Of a DNA stretch of 64,000 nucleotides, positions 1 through 8,843 are shown in pieces (position 1 is the first letter of the stretch; every line of letters starts with the position of its first letter). Under the pieces are notes generated by a model. It saw only the letters and a list, made by a program, of their open reading frames with translations, did not search any database and was not told the origin of the DNA. This DNA is from Methylobacter sp. KS41. Its GTDB lineage: Bacteria; Pseudomonadota; Gammaproteobacteria; Methylococcales; Methylomonadaceae. Both the position numbers and the translations under genes were made by a program. The DNA is taken from NCBI GenBank assembly GCA_002862125.1, contig PHSP01000004.1:62001-126000 (forward strand). The letters are read 5' to 3'.

Positions 1-303
1 AACCAACAGACCGATTGGAATCATGCCGCTATTGAATAATTCAATAATTCCGCCGGCAATGGTATGCGGATCGCCTACGCCAAATTGATTCACGTTCATA
101 ATGGGAAAAATATTGGCGGGAATATAAAGAAAAAAACCACTGAACAACAATGCGGTGGTGCGTTGCAAACTATGTGGGCGTCGTCCATGCAGGAGACTGT
201 CACATCGCGGACAAGTTGCCGGATGATCAACTCTTTTGACCAAATAACCACAGTCGTGGCAGCGTATAAACCCTTGAGCGAGGGCATTTGTTTTAGCATT
301 CAT
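1..303 (-). CDS. PqiA-family membrane protein, second half (partial, runs off the window start)
   Basis: The first 101 residues are visible and the 3' end lies outside the window. The N-terminus carries a zinc ribbon (C15-x2-C18 and C31-x2-C34), followed by a hydrophobic segment at about residues 47-68 ending in the PANIFPIM motif typical of paraquat-inducible protein A. The ATG at 303 overlaps the stop of the upstream PqiA-like gene by 11 bp, so the two are probably translationally coupled. In E. coli PqiA one polypeptide carries two such zinc-ribbon/membrane modules; here the modules are on two genes. PqiA-type proteins are inner-membrane partners of MCE-domain proteins (PqiB) that move lipids between membranes, and a PqiB-like gene would be expected further downstream, outside the window. 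Confidence 0.8.
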   Translation of the reverse strand, partial: MNAKTNALAQGFIRCHDCGYLVKRVDHPATCPRCDSLLHGRRPHSLQRTTALLFSGFFLYIPANIFPIMNVNQFGVGDPHTIAGGIIELFNSGMIPIGLLV

Positions 304-922
304 GATTATCCTTCTTACGCAATTGCTCGATGCGTTGCCAGAATAACCCGCTATCCAGACCGCTGGTTAGCATGGTTGTTATAATGATCAGGGCGATAAA
401 AGCATAGAGGCCCCAGCCGAATTTGAGTGGCGCGATGGCCATAAGCTTAACGCAAGCAACAATGATACCCAGCAAATAAACCTCAAGCATCACCCATTCA
501 TCCAAATGCAGCATCCAGCGCATCCACATCGCTAAATTACGATTGGGACGATTAAAATAAAGGTGACCGCTGATCAGTAAAGATAAACTGATATGCACCA
601 GGGGAAACAAAACGCTGGCCAAAAATACAACGATAGCAACTGCCACCATACCGTCGTTAAATAAAGCCAGAACCCCGGACATCAATAGGCCTGTATTGAC
701 ATTGCCCAAGACTGTTATACCCACCATTGGCAAAAAATTAGCGGGGAAAAATAATATAAACCCCGCAATAGACAAGGCGAAGGTGCGCTCAACACTTTGT
801 TTATGCGGACGCGACAGCAACAAGCCACAGCGCGGACAATGGGCTTTTTCGCCAATTTTTGGCTGAGCAGGCTTAAGTAATAAATCGCACTCAGGACAGG
901 CATCAAAGTTTGTGCTATTCAT
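293..922 (-). CDS. PqiA-family membrane protein, first half
   Basis: A protein of about 209 residues with an N-terminal zinc ribbon (CPECD and CPRCG) and four hydrophobic segments, the first containing PANFLPMV. This is the module architecture of paraquat-inducible protein A. The frame stays open upstream to a GTG at 973, but the ATG at 922 sits just ahead of the zinc ribbon as in the family and is preferred, although no strong ribosome binding site is visible. The gene is followed with an 11-bp overlap by a second PqiA-like module at 1-303. The likely role is as an inner-membrane subunit of an MCE-type intermembrane lipid transport system, inferred from the family. Confidence 0.8.
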   Translation of the reverse strand: MNSTNFDACPECDLLLKPAQPKIGEKAHCPRCGLLLSRPHKQSVERTFALSIAGFILFFPANFLPMVGITVLGNVNTGLLMSGVLALFNDGMVAVAIVVFLASVLFPLVHISLSLLISGHLYFNRPNRNLAMWMRWMLHLDEWVMLEVYLLGIIVACVKLMAIAPLKFGWGLYAFIALIIITTMLTSGLDSGLFWQRIEQLRKKDNHEC

Positions 923-1106
923 GACTTTAGTGGAAAGGTGCGGCAAAAGGCGTCTCTCTTGTAATTTGTACACAATGCATGGTATGACAAATCATACTGG
1001 ATGGGTAAGAAAAAAATGACAACCCTATTAAAAAGCAGCGCCGCAACTATGAAATGAGCCAGAAAAAACCAGAAGACAATAAACCCGGTACAATCCTCTG
1101 GACAAT

Positions 1107-1142
1107 AAAAAACCCACTAAGCCTCTGACTTGCGGGTTTTTG
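1107..1142 (-). terminator. Rho-independent terminator downstream of tRNA-Ser
   Basis: Read on the minus strand, an A-rich run and ACCCGC pair with GTGGGT followed by a T-run, giving a hairpin just beyond the 3' end of the tRNA. The plus strand also ends in a T-rich run, so the element may work in both directions. Confidence 0.6.
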
Positions 1143-1172
1143 ATGTTATTTGTATCTCGTTAACGCTTAAGG

Positions 1173-1260
1173 TGGCGGAGAGAGAGGGGTTCGAACCCTC
1201 GATACGTTGCCGTATACACACTTTCCAGGCGTGCGCCTTCGACCACTCGGCCATCTCTCC
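1173..1260 (-). tRNA. tRNA-Ser (GGA anticodon)
   Basis: The minus strand begins GGAGAGATGGCCGAG and reads through anticodon GGA (CTGGAAAG) to a long variable arm, a GGTTCGAACC T-loop and the acceptor TCTCTCC, then G and an encoded CCA. Length is 88 nt including CCA. The 7-bp acceptor stem pairs perfectly, and the class II variable arm is what serine tRNAs have. It reads the UCC and UCU codons. Confidence 0.95.
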
Positions 1261-1343
1261 TGCTTATTCCCAAACACTGCGCATGAGAGCCGCTAAGGAT
1301 ATTACAGATTGAACTTTGTTGCAATTACTTTTAACCAGCGTGT

Positions 1344-3263
1344 TTAACCGGCGCTTTCTTCCGTCAGTGCTTCCAGCTCATTCCAGCGTGCATAAACTTG
1401 CTCCAGACTCGCTTCTATTTCTTTCAATTCATCCAAAGTCTTGGCAATAACCATCGGTTCTTTTTTATAAAAAGCTGATGAACTGATTTGCTGTGTTAAC
1501 GCCGTTTGCCTTGCTTCCAATTCATCGATCATTTCCGGCAATTTATTCAGCTCCTGCTGGTCTTTAAAACATAATTTTTTCTTTTTAGCGGTGGCGGGTT
1601 TTTCCTGTTTTGGCGCCTCCACTGTCTTGTTTATCGCGGCGGCGGGTTTGTCCTGTTTAGTCTGTTCAATGTGTTTAACATGGTTCATCCAATCCGTGTA
1701 ACCGCCAACATACTCATCGACATCGCCTGAACCATCAAGAACAAATACTGAGGTCACTACGTTATCCAGAAAGGCCCGGTCGTGGCTTACCAGCAATAAA
1801 GTGCCGTCATAAGTCACCAGTTTTTCTTCCAGTAGCTCCAGGGTTTCCAAATCCAGATCATTAGTGGGCTCGTCCATGACGATAAGATTCGCCGCCCTGG
1901 TAAATAGCCGCGCCAACAACAAGCGGTTCTTTTCACCGCCCGATAAACTTTTTACCGGCGACCTAGCCCTGGCAGGCGCAAACAGAAAATCTCCCAGATA
2001 CGACATCACATGACGCTTGTTGCCAGCAATTTCGACAAAATCATTCCCATCAGCAACGGTATCGGCAACAGTCATATCAGGATCGAGCTGATCGCGTAAC
2101 TGATCGAAGTAGGCAATTTCAAGCTTAGTGCCCTGCTCTACCGTGCCGCTGTCCGGTTCCAATTGCTTTAGCAGTAGTTTCAATAAGGTTGATTTACCGG
2201 CGCCATTTGCGCCAATCAAGCCGATTTTGTCGCCGCGTTGAATCAGTATTGAAAAGCGCCTGATAATTTGTTTGTCGGCATAACCAAAGCAAATATCATC
2301 AACTTCGATAACCTTTTTACCCGACGCGTCGCCTCTTTCCAATGCCAATCTAGCCGTACCCTGCTGTGTGCGCCTTTGCGCCCGTTCGTTGCGCAATTTT
2401 TCCAGCGCTCTGACACGGCCTTCATTTCGCGTACGCCGTGCTTTTACGCCCTGCCTGATCCAGACCTCTTCATCCGCCAGTTTCTTGTCAAACTCAGCAT
2501 TTTGATTGGCTTCGTCTTCAAGAGCGGCAGCCTTGCGGGTCAAATAATCGTCATAATTGCCTGCCCATGACACCAGATTGCCGCGGTCCAGATCAACAAT
2601 CCGGGTCGCCAGCTTTTGCAGGAATGCCCGGTCATGAGTGACAAATAACACTGCACCCTGAAAATTCAGCATTTGCTCTTCCAGCCAGGTAATACTTTCA
2701 AAATCCAGATGGTTGGTTGGCTCATCAAGCAGCAACACTTCCGGCTCTATGACCAATGCTCTAGCCAAGGCTACGCGCCGCTTCCAGCCACCCGATAAGC
2801 CGCTGATTTTTAATTCCCCAGGCAAATCGAGTTTGCTTAAGGTTGTTTCAACCCGTTGTTGAAAGTGCCAGCCATTGTGCGCCTCAAGCTTATGCTGCAA
2901 ATCGCCCATCTCATTTAACGCCTTGTCATCATCATAATCCATGGCTAAAGTCAGCGCATGGTAACGGGTAATCCATCCTCCCAACTCACCCAAACCACCA
3001 GCAACCGCATCGTAAATAGTTGCTTCTTCCGGCAAATCGGGTGATTGTTCCAGCCACGCGAGCCTTAATTCCGGTTGCCGCCAAATATCGCCGTGATCGG
3101 GAAGCACATTTCCGGCAATAATTTTCATTAAAGTTGATTTACCTTCGCCATTGCGGCCTAACAGGCCAACCCTTTCGCCGGCATCCAGCTGAAAGTTGGC
3201 ATTTTTTAATAAAGCGTGAGTTCCATAAGCGATGGAGATGTTGGTTAAACGTAATAAGGGCAT
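1344..3263 (-). CDS. uup: ABC-F family ATPase Uup
   Basis: A 639-residue soluble protein with two ABC ATPase domains. The Walker A motifs are GRNGEGKST (about residue 37) and GANGAGKST (about residue 352), the signature motifs are LSGGWKRR and LSGGEKNR, and the Walker B motifs are LLLDEPTNHLD and IVMDEPTNDLD. A charged linker separates the domains, and the last 90 or so residues are Lys/Glu-rich and likely coiled coil. That C-terminal domain separates Uup from EttA and YheS. Uup-type proteins lack membrane domains; they act on ribosomes and influence branched DNA intermediates and precise transposon excision. It is a stand-alone gene directly upstream of tRNA-Ser on the same strand. Confidence 0.92.
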   Translation of the reverse strand: MPLLRLTNISIAYGTHALLKNANFQLDAGERVGLLGRNGEGKSTLMKIIAGNVLPDHGDIWRQPELRLAWLEQSPDLPEEATIYDAVAGGLGELGGWITRYHALTLAMDYDDDKALNEMGDLQHKLEAHNGWHFQQRVETTLSKLDLPGELKISGLSGGWKRRVALARALVIEPEVLLLDEPTNHLDFESITWLEEQMLNFQGAVLFVTHDRAFLQKLATRIVDLDRGNLVSWAGNYDDYLTRKAAALEDEANQNAEFDKKLADEEVWIRQGVKARRTRNEGRVRALEKLRNERAQRRTQQGTARLALERGDASGKKVIEVDDICFGYADKQIIRRFSILIQRGDKIGLIGANGAGKSTLLKLLLKQLEPDSGTVEQGTKLEIAYFDQLRDQLDPDMTVADTVADGNDFVEIAGNKRHVMSYLGDFLFAPARARSPVKSLSGGEKNRLLLARLFTRAANLIVMDEPTNDLDLETLELLEEKLVTYDGTLLLVSHDRAFLDNVVTSVFVLDGSGDVDEYVGGYTDWMNHVKHIEQTKQDKPAAAINKTVEAPKQEKPATAKKKKLCFKDQQELNKLPEMIDELEARQTALTQQISSSAFYKKEPMVIAKTLDELKEIEASLEQVYARWNELEALTEESAG

Positions 3264-3510
3264 TTTTGAAGTTCTTTAGATTGTAGAGAGGAGTTACAGG
3301 AGCATTATATAGAACAATAGACCCGCCTTTATCACAAAGTGAGAAAAAACCACCTAATTTGAGGATAAGTTTTGTTTATCCAGATTGAGAGAGAACGCTC
3401 AAATATGTAAATATTGTCTCTGCAAACCGCATTTTGCGGGCGAGTTTATTTGTCCCCGGAATAATCGAAAAACCGGCGGGCAAACAAGCGCTGCTTCAAC
3501 TGTCAGTTAT

Positions 3511-4584
3511 TTACGCCAGCATCGGATAATCGGTATAACCTTTTTCATTGCCGCCATAAAACGTAGCAGGATCAGGGTCGTTTAAAGGCGCGTTTAGCTT
3601 AAAACGTTCAACAAGGTCTGGGTTGGCTATATACAATTGCCCAAAAGCGACGGCGTCCGCCATGCCTTGAGCTATGACTTCCTCGGCGCGCGCCTGGTCA
3701 TAACCGCCGCACACTATCAGGGTTCCGTTATAAGCTTTGCGCAGAGCATCAAGATTGACGGCATTAGCGCCGTGCCTGATATCACCTTCCAGCGCATCGA
3801 CTATATGCAGATAAGCCAGTCCAAAGCGATTCAACTCCTCCAGCAGATAAACGAACATCAATTCCGGAGCGGAATCAGTCATGTCATTAAATGTGCCGCT
3901 GGGTGAAAGGCGGATGCCAACACGTTCCGCACCCCAGACAGTTACTACCGCCTCAGTCACTTCAAGGAGGAATCTGGCCCGATTTTCCAATGTGCCGCCA
4001 TAGCTGTCAGTGCGCTTATTGGCGCCGTCGCGCAAAAACTGATCCAGTAAATAGCCATTGGCGCTGTGTATTTCGACGCCATCAAAGCCTGCATCCAGAG
4101 CATTTTTTGCTGCTTGCCGGTAATCTTCCACGATACCCGGAATTTCATCCGTTTCCAAAGCGCGTGGAGTTACAAACGGCTTCATACCATGAGGCGTAAC
4201 AGCGTCACCTTTCGGTGTTATTGCGGATGGCGCTACCGGTAACTGACCACCATGAAAATCGGGATGGGAAATACGGCCGACGTGCCATAATTGCAGGAAA
4301 ATATGACCATTTCTTACATGGACGGCCTCGGTTATTTTTTTCCAACCCGCCACTTGCAATCCGTTATAAATACAGGGCGTCGCCGGATAACCAACGCCTT
4401 GCGGCGATATTGGCGTCGCCTCGGAAATTATCAATCCCGCGCTGGCCCGTTGCGCATAATAACTTGCCATCAGCTCGGTAGGTATGTTGTCAGGCGCACG
4501 CATCCGAGTCAGCGGTGCCATCACGATGCGATTAGGTAATTGATAGGGGCCGATATTAACCGGTGTTTGCAGTTTTGTCTTCAT
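3511..4584 (-). CDS. nemA: Old Yellow Enzyme family alkene reductase (NemA-like)
   Basis: A 357-residue FMN flavoprotein. It has the family start (LPNRIVMAPLTRMRA), the active-site region DGVEIHSANGYLLDQFLRD, the NKRTDSYGG motif and the C-terminal phosphate-binding CGGYD. Length matches N-ethylmaleimide reductase, which uses NADPH to reduce activated C=C bonds and nitro groups such as N-ethylmaleimide, nitroaromatics and nitrate esters. It is monocistronic in the cytoplasm, with no TetR-type nemR gene next to it. Family membership is clear; the physiological substrate cannot be read from sequence. Confidence 0.88.
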   Translation of the reverse strand: MKTKLQTPVNIGPYQLPNRIVMAPLTRMRAPDNIPTELMASYYAQRASAGLIISEATPISPQGVGYPATPCIYNGLQVAGWKKITEAVHVRNGHIFLQLWHVGRISHPDFHGGQLPVAPSAITPKGDAVTPHGMKPFVTPRALETDEIPGIVEDYRQAAKNALDAGFDGVEIHSANGYLLDQFLRDGANKRTDSYGGTLENRARFLLEVTEAVVTVWGAERVGIRLSPSGTFNDMTDSAPELMFVYLLEELNRFGLAYLHIVDALEGDIRHGANAVNLDALRKAYNGTLIVCGGYDQARAEEVIAQGMADAVAFGQLYIANPDLVERFKLNAPLNDPDPATFYGGNEKGYTDYPMLA

Positions 4585-5058
4585 GGATCAATTTATGATT
4601 TCAATTAAAATCTGATTATATTAGGCGGGATTAGAGAACTTCCATTTCCTTATAATCCTGAACAACTTATTTTCCTTAATCATTACCGAGAATGAAAACT
4701 TCCGGATTACTGTACCTCCTACTTTTGGAATATATTCAAGGTTCAGGACAATAGTTTATTGATAGCTACGATAGCTGATACTGCTTCAAACTGCATCAAT
4801 TTTTCATAACAAGCATATATCCCTGTTAGCATTATCGCCCAATAAAAAGCCGAGTTCCAGTTGGAATATTAACCTTTTCTTCCTTGAATTCAGAACAAAG
4901 TTATCGCATCCGTGCGGGAACAGTCAACTCAGGGCAGGATTACTTTGAGCAGTAATGCCCTTTGTCCATACGGATAATATAAAGTAGAATCGTCCATGGA
5001 AAAGCTTGTATGCTAATGAGCCATTTGTCCAAGCGGTTTTATCAATATACACGAAGGT
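4585..5058. other. Intergenic region with no recognised gene
   Basis: This 474-bp AT-rich stretch lies between two divergently oriented genes (the alkene reductase on minus, the pentapeptide protein on plus). It must hold both promoters. I see no convincing open frame, RNA gene or repeat. Confidence 0.5.
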
Positions 5059-5064
5059 ATGCAC

Positions 5065-5841
5065 ATGAAAATTTATTTTTACTGGCTGGGGATGTTGGTA
5101 GCGTTGTTTTGCATGGAGGCATGGAGCGCTGATCTTGACCGGCCTGAAGTAGAAAAACGTCTCGCCAATGCAGACAAAGCGCATCCTGCGGACTTACGCC
5201 GAAAGGATTTGACGGATCTGGATTTATCCAGCCTGGATTTTAAAATAGCTGACTTGTGGGGCTCGGATTTACGCCGGTCAAATTTAAGCAACAGTGATTT
5301 GTCCGGCCTGAATCTGGATTTATCGGTGCTGTCGAAAGTCAACTTTTCTAACGCCAATCTATCCAATACCAGTATTTTTGGCGTGCACGCAGGCGGGGCG
5401 AATTTTACTAACGCAAACCTGAACGGCAGCCGGTTTATCGGGGTAATGGATCGCGCCAACCTGTCCCGCGCCAATCTGTCTCATGCAAACTGGGGCGCTG
5501 ACATGAAAAACCAGTCCATGGGTTTGATGCGGGCAAGTTTGAATAATGTCAATTTATCGGGAGCCAATCTTTCCCATGCCAATTTTGACCGCGCGGTGAT
5601 GCGGTTTGCAAATTTTTCCGGGGCCAATCTCCAAAACGCAGTATTTTTTGGCGTTGACCTGTCAGGGGCTGATTTTTCGGGAGCTAATTTGTCAGGCGCC
5701 GATTTATCAGGGACTACGCTCGAAGAAACTAATTTTGCCGGAGCGGATCTGGCTGGCGCTCGATTTGCCGGCATTAAAGATAAATCAAAATTAAAGGGAT
5801 TAAATTCCAGCAAACATCTTGATACTGCGATTATTGATTGA
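5065..5841 (+). CDS. Secreted pentapeptide-repeat protein
   Basis: About 258 residues. The N-terminus is a Sec signal peptide (MKIYFYWLGMLVALFCMEAWSA) with cleavage expected near A-D. From about residue 45 to 245 the protein is made of tandem A(N/D)LXX pentapeptides (for example ANLSNTS, ANLSGAN, ADLSG), which fold as a right-handed quadrilateral beta-helix. An ATG also exists at 5059, but the GAAGG at 5053-5057 is only 1 nt from it and 7 nt from the ATG at 5065, so the latter is chosen. The function is unknown. Secretion argues against a Qnr-like gyrase role in the cytoplasm and suggests a structural or scaffold role in the periplasm or outside the cell. Confidence 0.85.
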   Translation: MKIYFYWLGMLVALFCMEAWSADLDRPEVEKRLANADKAHPADLRRKDLTDLDLSSLDFKIADLWGSDLRRSNLSNSDLSGLNLDLSVLSKVNFSNANLSNTSIFGVHAGGANFTNANLNGSRFIGVMDRANLSRANLSHANWGADMKNQSMGLMRASLNNVNLSGANLSHANFDRAVMRFANFSGANLQNAVFFGVDLSGADFSGANLSGADLSGTTLEETNFAGADLAGARFAGIKDKSKLKGLNSSKHLDTAIID

Positions 5842-5962
5842 TGCTAAAACACGAAAAAAAATAGTAGTCTTAAAAATGACTCATTATTAATCCGGTTTCG
5901 CGGTTAATTAAAAGTTTTTAATATCCCAAGCTACCTGCTTGATAATGATTAAATTAACCTAT

Positions 5963-6208
5963 CTAAGCGGACTGCCCAATGATAAGGCTTGCAAACTTGA
6001 CCCATTCTTCCGGATCTTCTTCCACTCTCGCCTGATGCGAGGGAGCGGATAAATGCAACGCCACAAGTTTTAGCCTTAACAACTCTCGATTCAACTCCCA
6101 TTCCCTGATTTCTTCCGGCTTTATCAAAGTAAGCTCCCCATTCAACTGGTTCTCGAATTCAACCATCTCTTCCGATAAACTACCTTCAATTAAAATCGTA
6201 TCCGACAT
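5963..6208 (-). CDS. Small acidic protein of unknown function (81 aa)
   Basis: An open frame of 81 codons with normal composition (Glu/Leu-rich, no membrane segment), mostly predicted helical, ending ...WVKFASLIIGQSA. I do not recognise the family. It sits alone between the pentapeptide gene (convergent) and gnnB-like. Coding status rests on its amphipathic, acidic composition and on the lack of a competing frame. Confidence 0.5.
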   Translation of the reverse strand: MSDTILIEGSLSEEMVEFENQLNGELTLIKPEEIREWELNRELLRLKLVALHLSAPSHQARVEEDPEEWVKFASLIIGQSA

Positions 6209-6521
6209 CTTTTATCACCGGTATCTGTAATTTCAAATTAGAAAAAATAGAACAACTTTCAAAATTACCACAAACTGCGATAAATTATCAAGACCAAACC
6301 TTAACACTACAAAAACGAACGGTAGTCCCGTTAACAAATATTTCTTTTTTCAAGGTCCGCAGGCATGATTGCCGCCAGCATGCCAACCATAAGCGATTCC
6401 ATATTACCCGGCATAAAAGGCGCGGCTACTGACTTGTAAAGCTCAACATAACACTGAAAGCTGGATACGCCCAATAATCATACATAGCGTACCGTGAAAC
6501 ACATTATACAACTCTTTGCAG
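6209..6521. other. Intergenic region with no recognised gene
   Basis: This 313-bp stretch lies between the 81-codon gene and the end of the gnnB-like gene, both on the minus strand. I see no credible frame. It likely carries the promoter of the small gene and the terminator of the gnnA/gnnB pair. Confidence 0.4.
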
Positions 6522-7610
6522 TCAGACACTCCTGATAACCGCCACAATCTCCCTGACAGCATCATCTTCAAGAAAAGGACAAATCGGTAATGAAAAGCAA
6601 TGGGACGACACGGATTCTGTGACGGGCAGGCTTAACCCCGCGCACTCATCTTTAAACACATTTTGTTGATGTAAAGGAACGGGATAATAAATGGCGCAAG
6701 CAATTTGCCGCTCCTGCAAAGCGACTAAAATGGCGTCACGACGATCGCTCAACACAGTGTATTGATGATAAACATGCTCGCCCAGATTATCTTCATAGGG
6801 GGTAATCAGCGGTAAATCCGCCATCAGTTCCGAATAAAGATGAGCAACATGACGCCGCGCCTGATTGTATTGGTCGATGCGTTTTAATTTGGGTCTCAAG
6901 ATGACCGCCTGCATTTCATCAAGACGGCTGTTATAGCCAATCACATCATGGTAATAACGCACATCCGAGCCATGATTACGCAGTTGTTTAATTTTTGCCG
7001 CCGTTTCGTCAGAGTTAGTTGTCACTAAACCGCCATCTCCGAACGCGCCCAGGTTTTTACTGGGAAAAAAACTAAATCCCGCGGCATGACCTATCGCTCC
7101 GGTTTGTTTGCCATTGATGCTGGCGCCAAACGACTGGCAACAATCTTCAATCAGTTTTAAATTGTATTGCTCGCAGATCTGCTCAATTTCAGTCATGTCC
7201 GCTGGTTGACCAAACAAATGCACGGGCATGACCGCTTTTGTTTTTGAGGTAATGGCTTTTTCTATGGCTTCCGGTGCAATATTGAATGTTCTGGGATCTA
7301 TATCAACAAAAACAGGAATTGCGCCGACATATTTAATAGCTTCCGCGGTAGCAATAAAAGTGAATGCGGTGGTAATCACTTCATCGCCAGCGCCTATGCC
7401 TTCAGCGATTAATGCCAGATGCAGCGCGTCTGTGCCTGAAGCAACGCCTATCGCATGCTTAACGCCCAGATATTCAGCCGTTTCCTGCTCAAAAGCCTGG
7501 ACATTCGGGCCCAATATAAAGGCGCAGTTTTCTATTGTTTCAGCCAGTCCGCGCTCGACTTCATCTTTGATTTCTGCATATTGAGCCTTCAGGTTTACCA
7601 TCGGTATCAT
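6522..7610 (-). CDS. gnnB: DegT/DnrJ/EryC1-type PLP aminotransferase, GnnB-like
   Basis: A 362-residue sugar aminotransferase. It has VASGTDALHLAL (PLP phosphate pocket), the EDCCQSFGA region with the ring-stacking and Asp residues, and the Schiff-base lysine in FFPSKNLGAFGDGG (about residue 185). AAGG upstream supports the ATG at 7610. The gene lies 53 bp after a Gfo/Idh/MocA oxidoreductase on the same strand. This oxidase/transaminase pair is the arrangement of GnnA/GnnB, which convert UDP-GlcNAc into its 3-amino analogue so that lipid A carries amide-linked rather than ester-linked acyl chains at position 3. WbpE/WlbC-type enzymes of UDP-diacetamido-uronic acid synthesis are close relatives and remain an alternative. 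The aminotransferase family is certain; the specific assignment is an inference. Confidence 0.6.
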   Translation of the reverse strand: MIPMVNLKAQYAEIKDEVERGLAETIENCAFILGPNVQAFEQETAEYLGVKHAIGVASGTDALHLALIAEGIGAGDEVITTAFTFIATAEAIKYVGAIPVFVDIDPRTFNIAPEAIEKAITSKTKAVMPVHLFGQPADMTEIEQICEQYNLKLIEDCCQSFGASINGKQTGAIGHAAGFSFFPSKNLGAFGDGGLVTTNSDETAAKIKQLRNHGSDVRYYHDVIGYNSRLDEMQAVILRPKLKRIDQYNQARRHVAHLYSELMADLPLITPYEDNLGEHVYHQYTVLSDRRDAILVALQERQIACAIYYPVPLHQQNVFKDECAGLSLPVTESVSSHCFSLPICPFLEDDAVREIVAVIRSV

Positions 7611-7633
7611 GTTGTTGCCTTTTATTTAAGTGC

Positions 7634-7647
7634 AGAGACGCGTCTCT
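7634..7647. repeat. 14-bp perfect palindrome between gnnA-like and gnnB-like
   Basis: AGAGACGCGTCTCT lies in the 53-bp gap between the two genes. A related but imperfect copy (AGAGATGCGA ... TCGTATCTCT) lies after speD near 38294-38317, so this looks like a dispersed repeat rather than a gene-specific operator. Confidence 0.5.
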
Positions 7648-7663
7648 ACGAATGAAAATGTCT

Positions 7664-8599
7664 TTATTTATCGCCCAACAACCGGGTGATCTGTATCGCT
7701 GTCGCCAGGGCTCGCCGTCCCGCCTCACCGGAAACCAGCGGATTTTCACCGGTTTGAATGCAGTTTACGAAATGTTTAATTTCTTCCAGCAGTGCGTCAC
7801 CGCTTTCAAAAACGGATTCTTCCGTTTCAATTTCAGGAATACCGGGAAACATTTCATTTTTGCCCGTGCGGTATTTGGTCAAAACCCGGTTTTGAAAATC
7901 AACGGAAATGTAAGAACTAGGTCTGAATAGCCGCATTTTGCGCTCCATCTTCATGCTAATCCGGCTGGCTGTCACATTTGCCACGCAACCATTTTTAAAT
8001 AGCAGCCTGGCATTGGCAATATCGGTACCTTGAGTGAGCACTGCCGTGCCGCTGGCATCAATACGCTCAACTTCTGAATCCACCAACGCTAAAATAATAT
8101 CGATATCATGAATCATTAAATCGAGAACTACGCTCACATCATTTGCCCGGGGATTAAATGGCGACAAACGATGGGATTCGATAAACAGGGGTTTTTCGTC
8201 TTTATCCAAACCGAGAACCGCCGGATTAAAACGTTCCAGATGCCCCACCTGTAAAATCAGATTGTTACGCTTGGCAATGGCTATTAACTCATCGGCCTCT
8301 GCAACCGTCACAGTAACCGGTTTTTCAACCAATACATGAGCCCCCGCATTTAGAAAATCTTTAGAGACGCAATGATGCAGCGTGGTAGGAACAACAATGC
8401 TGACTGCATCGACTTCGCCCAACAGGGATTGGTAATCAGTTAATGCTCTCGCGCCATGTTTTTCAGCAACGGCTTTTGCCGCCGCCTCGTCAATATCGGC
8501 CACGGCAACCAGTTCACATTCAGGCAGGGAGGCATATTTCTCTGCGTGGAATTTGCCTAAATAACCGGTGCCGATCACAGCGCATTTTATTTTTTTCAT
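7664..8599 (-). CDS. gnnA: Gfo/Idh/MocA-family NAD(P)-dependent sugar dehydrogenase, GnnA-like
   Basis: A 311-residue protein with an N-terminal Rossmann motif (GTGYLGKFHAEKYA), the family's catalytic EKP motif (HVLVEKPVTV, about residue 93) and a catalytic-site HD (DLMIHDIDIIL, about residue 165). It is short for the family, as GnnA is. It precedes the GnnB-like aminotransferase with 53 bp between them. The pair would oxidise C3 of UDP-GlcNAc and then transaminate it. Orthologues are described from Acidithiobacillus and noted in Methylococcus and Leptospira, where lpxA usually lies nearby; no lpxA is in this window, which lowers certainty. The alternative is a WbpB/WlbA-like UDP-GlcNAcA 3-dehydrogenase. 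Confidence 0.6.
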   Translation of the reverse strand: MKKIKCAVIGTGYLGKFHAEKYASLPECELVAVADIDEAAAKAVAEKHGARALTDYQSLLGEVDAVSIVVPTTLHHCVSKDFLNAGAHVLVEKPVTVTVAEADELIAIAKRNNLILQVGHLERFNPAVLGLDKDEKPLFIESHRLSPFNPRANDVSVVLDLMIHDIDIILALVDSEVERIDASGTAVLTQGTDIANARLLFKNGCVANVTASRISMKMERKMRLFRPSSYISVDFQNRVLTKYRTGKNEMFPGIPEIETEESVFESGDALLEEIKHFVNCIQTGENPLVSGEAGRRALATAIQITRLLGDK

Positions 8600-8843
8600 T
8601 AGCTTAACTTTACATTGGGTTCAACTTAACCTTAAAGGTAATCGGATAAATAGAAATTATCAGCGCATACCTGTCCGGGATAGGATAAAGCCGATTATTG
8701 TAATCCATCAAAAACTATTCAGAAACTTTTGTGGATTTGATCGCTGAAATCGCTGTTCAGAAAACATATTGTTTAAAAATAATTGCCGGGAAGAAGTTTT
8801 TCTAATATGATGAACCTACTGAACGTTTGTTAGGTGAATTTTT

